Below are positions 60,484-64,000 of a DNA stretch of 64,000 nucleotides, in pieces. The DNA comes from Acetobacteraceae bacterium H6797 (lineage in GTDB: Bacteria; Pseudomonadota; Alphaproteobacteria; Acetobacterales; Acetobacteraceae), in NCBI GenBank assembly GCA_015223225.1, contig JADFCQ010000001.1:62001-126000 (forward strand), given 5' to 3'. Numbering within the stretch: the stretch's first letter is position 1; each line of letters opens with the position of its first letter. The position numbers and the translations under genes are program-made. Below the pieces are notes generated by a model that saw only the letters and a list, made by a program, of their open reading frames with translations, ran no database searches and was not told the DNA's origin.

Positions 60484-61248
60484 ATGCTCCAGCGACCCGG
60501 CAGACGCCCGCAATTCTTCTATACGACCGCTCCCCTGCCCTGCCCCTACCTGGCCGGGCGGACGGAGCGGAAGATCGTCACGGAGCTGACGGGCGCCGAG
60601 GCGGAAGCCCTGCATGACCGGCTCTCGCGGGCCGGGTTCCGCCGCAGCCACAATATCGCCTATTCGCCCGTCTGCCCCGGCTGCCAGAGCTGCATCCCCA
60701 TCCGTATCCTGGCCGACCATTTCGAGCCGGACCGCACGCAGCGCCGCGTCGCACGGAACAATGCCGATATCGTGGTGCGCGAGGTGCCGGCCCGGGCCAC
60801 GGCCGAGCAATTCGCCCTCTTCCAGCGTTACCAGCAGGCGCGGCACGGCGATGGCGACATGGCGGCGATGGGCTTCTACGACTACCGCGCGATGGTCGAG
60901 GATACGCCCATCACCACCTGCCTCGTGGAGTTCCGGGACCGGGACGGGCGCCTGATGGGCGTCTGCCTCACGGATTGGCTCAGCGACGGGCTTTCGGCCG
61001 TCTATTCCTTCTACGAGACCGAGGAGCCGCGGCGCTCGCTGGGCACCCAGGCTGTGATGTGGCTCGTGGAGCGCGCCCGGCAGGCCGGGCTGCCCTATGT
61101 CTATCTCGGCTATTGGGTGCCGCAGAGCCGCAAGATGGCCTATAAGGCCAAGTTCCGCCCGAGCGAGGTGCTGCTGGGCGGAAGCTGGGGGCCGGTGCCC
61201 GCCGAGGGCGAGCGGGTCGGCGGCTGCCTCGTGGGCGTCGAGGCCTAA
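60484..61248 (+). CDS. bpt: Aspartate/glutamate leucyltransferase (Bpt)
   Basis: A 254-residue protein of the ATE1-related Bpt group. It has the Cys-rich block YSPVCPGCQSCIPIRI and the C-terminal GNAT-like half with YSFYETEEPRRSLGTQAVMW and YLGYWVPQSRKMAYKAKF. Bpt adds Leu from Leu-tRNA to N-terminal Asp or Glu, marking proteins for the ClpAPS protease. The Cys set may form a metal or iron-sulfur site as in yeast Ate1. The gene converges on the YcxB-like pair with a 4-bp overlap. Confidence 0.94.
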   Translation: MLQRPGRRPQFFYTTAPLPCPYLAGRTERKIVTELTGAEAEALHDRLSRAGFRRSHNIAYSPVCPGCQSCIPIRILADHFEPDRTQRRVARNNADIVVREVPARATAEQFALFQRYQQARHGDGDMAAMGFYDYRAMVEDTPITTCLVEFRDRDGRLMGVCLTDWLSDGLSAVYSFYETEEPRRSLGTQAVMWLVERARQAGLPYVYLGYWVPQSRKMAYKAKFRPSEVLLGGSWGPVPAEGERVGGCLVGVEA

Positions 61249-61835
61249 CGCCCTTCCGCCTTTCGCTCAGCGAGCCGGGCGGTCACCCATTCCTCCACCA
61301 TCAGCCGCTCATTCTGGCTGAGATCCGCCTCTGGCAGCATCACGTCCAGCGCCTGGGGCGGAAAGCACAGCACGAGCATCCCCGGCAGGCGGAGCACGCC
61401 CAGGCACTCGCGCGCCGCGATATCCAGCCGGCAGCCGTCGCCCTGGCAGGTGACGCGGTCCTCGGTCAGCGTGATGGTGCGATGGCCGAGCCAGGGTTCC
61501 CGGCCCTTCGCCTTCATCATCTCCTCCAGGTAGTTCCGCGTCAGGGCGGTGAGGAAGAGCTCGTAGAGAAGGGTGAGAATCACGCCCATGATGACGAAGG
61601 CACCGGCCAGGATCACCTCCAGCGCCGTCAGCGGCCGCCAGAAGACCGCCGGCTGATCGAGCCCGCGGAAGCCCCATTCCACCCCGCGCAGCATCAGCGG
61701 CGCCAGGGCGCCGAAGATCGCGCCCGAGGCGAGCAGGCCCCAGCCATGGGCGCTCAGCCAGGTCAGGCGCCGGGTCATATGGATCAGGAAGCAGGCGAAA
61801 TTCTCCGGCCGCCAGGTGACGCTCAGCGTGATCAT
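61245..61835 (-). CDS. YcxB-like membrane protein (downstream copy)
   Basis: A 196-residue protein with two membrane helices (WGLLASGAIFGALAPLML and ILAGAFVIMGVILTLLYELF), followed by a cytosolic YcxB-type beta domain (RTITLTEDRVTCQG to MLVLCFPPQALDVMLP). The frame is open to 62228, but only the part from the ATG at 61835 (MITLSVTWRPENF) makes sense. It overlaps the upstream related gene by 4 bp (ATGA). YcxB proteins are of unknown function. Confidence 0.8.
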   Translation of the reverse strand: MITLSVTWRPENFACFLIHMTRRLTWLSAHGWGLLASGAIFGALAPLMLRGVEWGFRGLDQPAVFWRPLTALEVILAGAFVIMGVILTLLYELFLTALTRNYLEEMMKAKGREPWLGHRTITLTEDRVTCQGDGCRLDIAARECLGVLRLPGMLVLCFPPQALDVMLPEADLSQNERLMVEEWVTARLAERKAEGR

Positions 61836-62482
61836 CGGCCGCTCTCCCGCGCATGGGCCGCGACCCAGTCGCGCAGCGAGGCCACCTGCGCGGGCGACAG
61901 GTTCCGCCGGGGAAAGATGAGGTAGCTCGCGAAGCCGAGGCGCAGCACGAAGAGCCGGTCGCTCTCGACCACGGCACGGATCATGGTCGCCTCGTAGCGC
62001 CGGGTGATCTGCCTGTCCTCCCAGCGGATGCTGTTGGGCCCGAGGGTGACGCGCGCCGCGAGCGGCGGCAGGTTGCCGCCCAGCAGGCGGGAGAGCGCGC
62101 CCTGCAGGATACGCCGACGCATCCAGACGATCAGCCGCCCCTCGATCACCCAGCCCAGGCAGGCGCCCGCCAGCAGACAGCCCACGAGGGAAAGGAAGGC
62201 GCCGCCATGGGGATAGCTCCCCTTCCACAACGGCCTGTCGAGCTGGCTGAGGACGACGGCAATCAGCATGACGAGGAAGCCATAGAAGGCCCCGCCGAGG
62301 AACGGCCCTCGGGCATCGGCAAGCTGGGTAAGCTGCTGCGCCTCGAGTTCGTCCGGCTTCGTGATCGTGAGGTCGAGGGCGAATGTCGGCGCGCTGCCCG
62401 ACCCGACCTGCTCCGGTACTGCCCTCGGTATACTGGGGACCGAGCCCCGCCAGGGATTGGGCGGGGGCTGCTCATTCGCCAT
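61832..62482 (-). CDS. YcxB-like membrane protein (upstream copy)
   Basis: A 216-residue protein. A Pro-rich, presumably cytosolic start (MANEQPPPNPW) and a YcxB-like opening (FALDLTITKPDEL) lead to two helices (GAFYGFLVMLIAVVLSQL and FLSLVGCLLAGACLGWVIE). A C-terminal beta domain ends VVESDRLFVLRLGFASYLIF, PRRNLSPAQ and a short helix. The overall plan is the same as in the overlapping downstream copy. The Met at 62494 has GAAGGG closer and is an alternative start. No function is known. Confidence 0.8.
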   Translation of the reverse strand: MANEQPPPNPWRGSVPSIPRAVPEQVGSGSAPTFALDLTITKPDELEAQQLTQLADARGPFLGGAFYGFLVMLIAVVLSQLDRPLWKGSYPHGGAFLSLVGCLLAGACLGWVIEGRLIVWMRRRILQGALSRLLGGNLPPLAARVTLGPNSIRWEDRQITRRYEATMIRAVVESDRLFVLRLGFASYLIFPRRNLSPAQVASLRDWVAAHARESGR

Positions 62483-62840
62483 GCGGCTGTGCATCCCTTC
62501 TGTGACTGACCGGATCGGGATGCGGCGGCCGGGCCCATGCGGCAAATCACGAAGCCTCAAGCTTGGCCCCGCCGCCGGCGACGTCGGCATGGTGCCGCCC
62601 CAGCGTATGTGGCTACCTGCGACGGTACCGCCACGGTGTCACCACCATCCCGCTCGGCTGCACCGCGACCGATTTCGGCGTTGAATCGACCGCTCCCCAG
62701 GCCTCGGAAGAGGGCTATGATAGCGCGATCGTCGAGGATGGCTGTTCCGGCCTTTCGGCAGAACTGCATGAGATGGCCATGAAACACATCGTCCCGAATA
62801 CCGCCCGGGTGACATCCGCCGCCGTGATCAGCTTCGGCTG
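62483..62840. other. Divergent intergenic region before AbrB-family gene
   Basis: This 358-bp gap should carry promoters for the YcxB-like pair and the AbrB-family gene. A hairpin-like stretch (GTGGCTACC / GGTACCGCCAC) lies near 62609-62634. A TATGAT box at 62716 has no convincing -35 partner. The frame ending at 62841 is open over about 90 codons but is not convincing as a protein; its last 22 codons, from an ATG at 62773, stop in a TGATG overlap with the AbrB start. Confidence 0.4.
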
Positions 62841-63923
62841 ATGGGCACCTACGGGTTACTGCGCGGGGCCTCTCCCGATCTTCGTCATCGCCCGCCCGCC
62901 GTGCGGTGGCTCGTGCTGCTCGCCTGCTCGGCGGTGCTGTCCTGGCTGCTGAGCCTGCTGCATCTCCCGGCGGCGGTGCTGCTGGGCTCGATGCTTTCCG
63001 CCATCGGGCTCTCCATCGCCGGCGGCTCGGTGAAGGTGCCGCCACTGCTTTTCACCATGGCGCAGGGCATGGTCGGCATGATGATTGCCCAGACCATGCC
63101 GCCGAGCATCCTGCCCGAAATAATGGGCCATTGGCCGATCTTCCTCGCAGGCACCTTCTCGACCATCGGCGCCGCCTGCCTCATCGGCTGGCTCCAGACA
63201 CGGGCGGGCGGCATGCCGGGCACCACGGCCATCTGGGGCTCGCTGCCGGGGGGTGCGACGGTGATGACGCTCATGTCCGCCTCCTACGGCGCGGATATGC
63301 GGCTCGTCGCCTTCATGCAGTATCTCCGCGTGCTCTGCTGCGCCTTGCTGGTCATGGTGCTCGCCAAGATCCTGAGCGTGCCTTCCACGGCGCCCGCGAC
63401 GACGGCGGATGGGACGAATTGGGGGCCTCTGCTGCTGACGCTCGCGATCAGCACCGGCGTCGCCTGGCTCGCGCGGAAGCTGCGCGTGCCGGGCGGGCCG
63501 ATGCTACTGACGATGGTGGTCGGCATGGCGCTGCATTTCACTGAGACACTGCCCATCACCCAGTCGCCGGTGGAACTCGCCTGCGGCTATGCGCTGATCG
63601 GCTGGGCCATCGGCCTGCCCTTCACGACCGAGGTGGTGCGCTATGCCGCGCGCCTGCTGCCCCGCGCGCTGGGCGCGATATTCGCGCTCATCCTGTGCAG
63701 CCTCGGCTTCGCCGTGCTGCTGATGGTCTTCGCGAATGTCGATCCGCTGACCGCCGTGCTGGCGACGAGCCCAGGCGGGGCCGATTCCGTCGCCATCATC
63801 GCGGCCTCCACGGGGGTGAACGTGCCCTTCGTGCTGGCGATGCAGATCGCGCGCTTCCTGGTCGTGGTGCTGATCGGCCCCACCTTGGCGCGGGGCCTGT
63901 CGCGGCTGGGCGCGAAGGCCTAG
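62841..63923 (+). CDS. AbrB-family permease (ammonia monooxygenase-type name)
   Basis: A 360-residue integral membrane protein with about ten helices in two similar halves. The first reads LLHLPAAVLLGSMLSAIGLSIAGG and GSLPGGATVMTLMSASYGADMRLV. The second reads LRVPGGPMLLTMVVGMALHF and ATSPGGADSVAIIAASTGVNVPFV. The repeated LPGG/SPGG motif is the mark of the AbrB duplication family, often misnamed ammonia monooxygenase. Its substrate is unknown. The ATG overlaps a stop codon (TGATG). Confidence 0.9.
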   Translation: MGTYGLLRGASPDLRHRPPAVRWLVLLACSAVLSWLLSLLHLPAAVLLGSMLSAIGLSIAGGSVKVPPLLFTMAQGMVGMMIAQTMPPSILPEIMGHWPIFLAGTFSTIGAACLIGWLQTRAGGMPGTTAIWGSLPGGATVMTLMSASYGADMRLVAFMQYLRVLCCALLVMVLAKILSVPSTAPATTADGTNWGPLLLTLAISTGVAWLARKLRVPGGPMLLTMVVGMALHFTETLPITQSPVELACGYALIGWAIGLPFTTEVVRYAARLLPRALGAIFALILCSLGFAVLLMVFANVDPLTAVLATSPGGADSVAIIAASTGVNVPFVLAMQIARFLVVVLIGPTLARGLSRLGAKA

Positions 63924-63962
63924 GGGCCGGTCCGGCGGCGCCCGAACGGCGACTGGCCCTAG
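63920..63962. terminator. Inverted repeat spanning both stop codons of converging genes
   Basis: CTAGGGGCCGGT and ACTGGCCCTAG pair with one bulge and one G-T. The TAG stops of both converging genes lie inside the arms. No T run follows, so termination is only suspected. Confidence 0.35.
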
Positions 63963-64000
63963 ACCGAGAGATACTGCGCCCGCACCTCATCTGCCGCGAC
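63959..64000 (-). CDS. C-terminal end of a probable branched-chain amino acid ABC ATPase (LivF-like)
   Basis: The reverse strand at the window edge reads VAADEVRAQYLSV and a TAG stop. ADEVRAQYL is the usual end of LivF/LivG-type ATPases (EVR-x2-YLG). The rest lies beyond base 64000. The identification rests on 13 residues only. Confidence 0.35.
   Translation of the reverse strand, partial: VAADEVRAQYLSV

Noticed and set aside
62563..62841. 92-residue protein before the AbrB-family gene
   Set aside because: There is no ribosome site, no recognisable domain and weak codon bias; only the stop overlap supports it.

Overview
The window is chromosomal DNA from a very GC-rich alphaproteobacterium. 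The best guess is an Acetobacteraceae member of the Roseomonas type. This is inferred from base composition, the orphan TRAP-type periplasmic binding proteins, an AbrB-family permease, a DUF1127 protein, an aerobic-type CO dehydrogenase accessory set and two photolyases. No rRNA, phage, plasmid, IS transposase or CRISPR array is visible. I count 55 protein genes, including one cut at each edge and one short ORF of 57 codons. There is one tRNA, one candidate small RNA and one 243-bp foldback repeat.

Layout. 1-5.1 kb: edge-cut GNAT acetyltransferase, LysR regulator, unknown protein, UbiH-type hydroxylase, and glnK-amtB behind a sigma-54 promoter with an NtrC-like site. 5.3-15 kb: ftsK, a LolA/DUF4412-like exported protein, an OprB-type porin, aminopeptidase P, a DUF1127 gene followed by a candidate CU-rich-loop sRNA, an MFS transporter and an alpha/beta hydrolase. 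15-23.5 kb: DEAD-box helicase with a repetitive tail, glutaryl-CoA dehydrogenase, RlmD-like methyltransferase, then a signalling block (receiver, histidine kinase, degenerate kinase, OmpR-type regulator). 23.7-27.2 kb: malate synthase G and an orphan TRAP binding protein.

27.2-34.5 kb is a DNA-repair island: Lhr-like ligase-associated helicase, the foldback element, ligase-associated phosphoesterase, a class I photolyase, a second phosphoesterase and an iron-sulfur (6-4)-type photolyase. 34.5-39.6 kb: a glycerophosphodiester phosphodiesterase, then a second TRAP binding protein in an operon with a 964-residue hybrid kinase, then tRNA-Val(CAC). 39.8-42.2 kb: methylisocitrate lyase and a CitMHS-like antiporter. 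42.3-47.9 kb: a tightly overlapping CoxG-CoxD-CoxE-XdhC(split)-MoCo insertion/nucleotidyltransferase set, which matures molybdenum hydroxylases but has no coxMSL structural genes beside it.

48-52.3 kb: NUDIX hydrolase, a short membrane ORF, and a RidA / ThDP-enzyme / DadA-like operon suggesting catabolism of a D-amino acid or related amine. 52.8-59.4 kb: a fatty- or acyl-CoA degradation block (two acyl-CoA dehydrogenases and a FadB/J-type enzyme), divergent from a nitronate monooxygenase-IclR pair, with an IclR-like palindrome in the shared promoter region. 59.5-64 kb: exported metallo-beta-lactamase-fold hydrolase, Bpt N-degron transferase, two overlapping YcxB-like membrane proteins, an AbrB-family permease, and the last 13 codons of a probable LivF-type ATPase.

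The observations most worth following are the 243-bp foldback element, the hairpin RNA after the DUF1127 gene, the TRAP-binding-protein/hybrid-kinase operon, and the degenerate kinase with a degenerate receiver.
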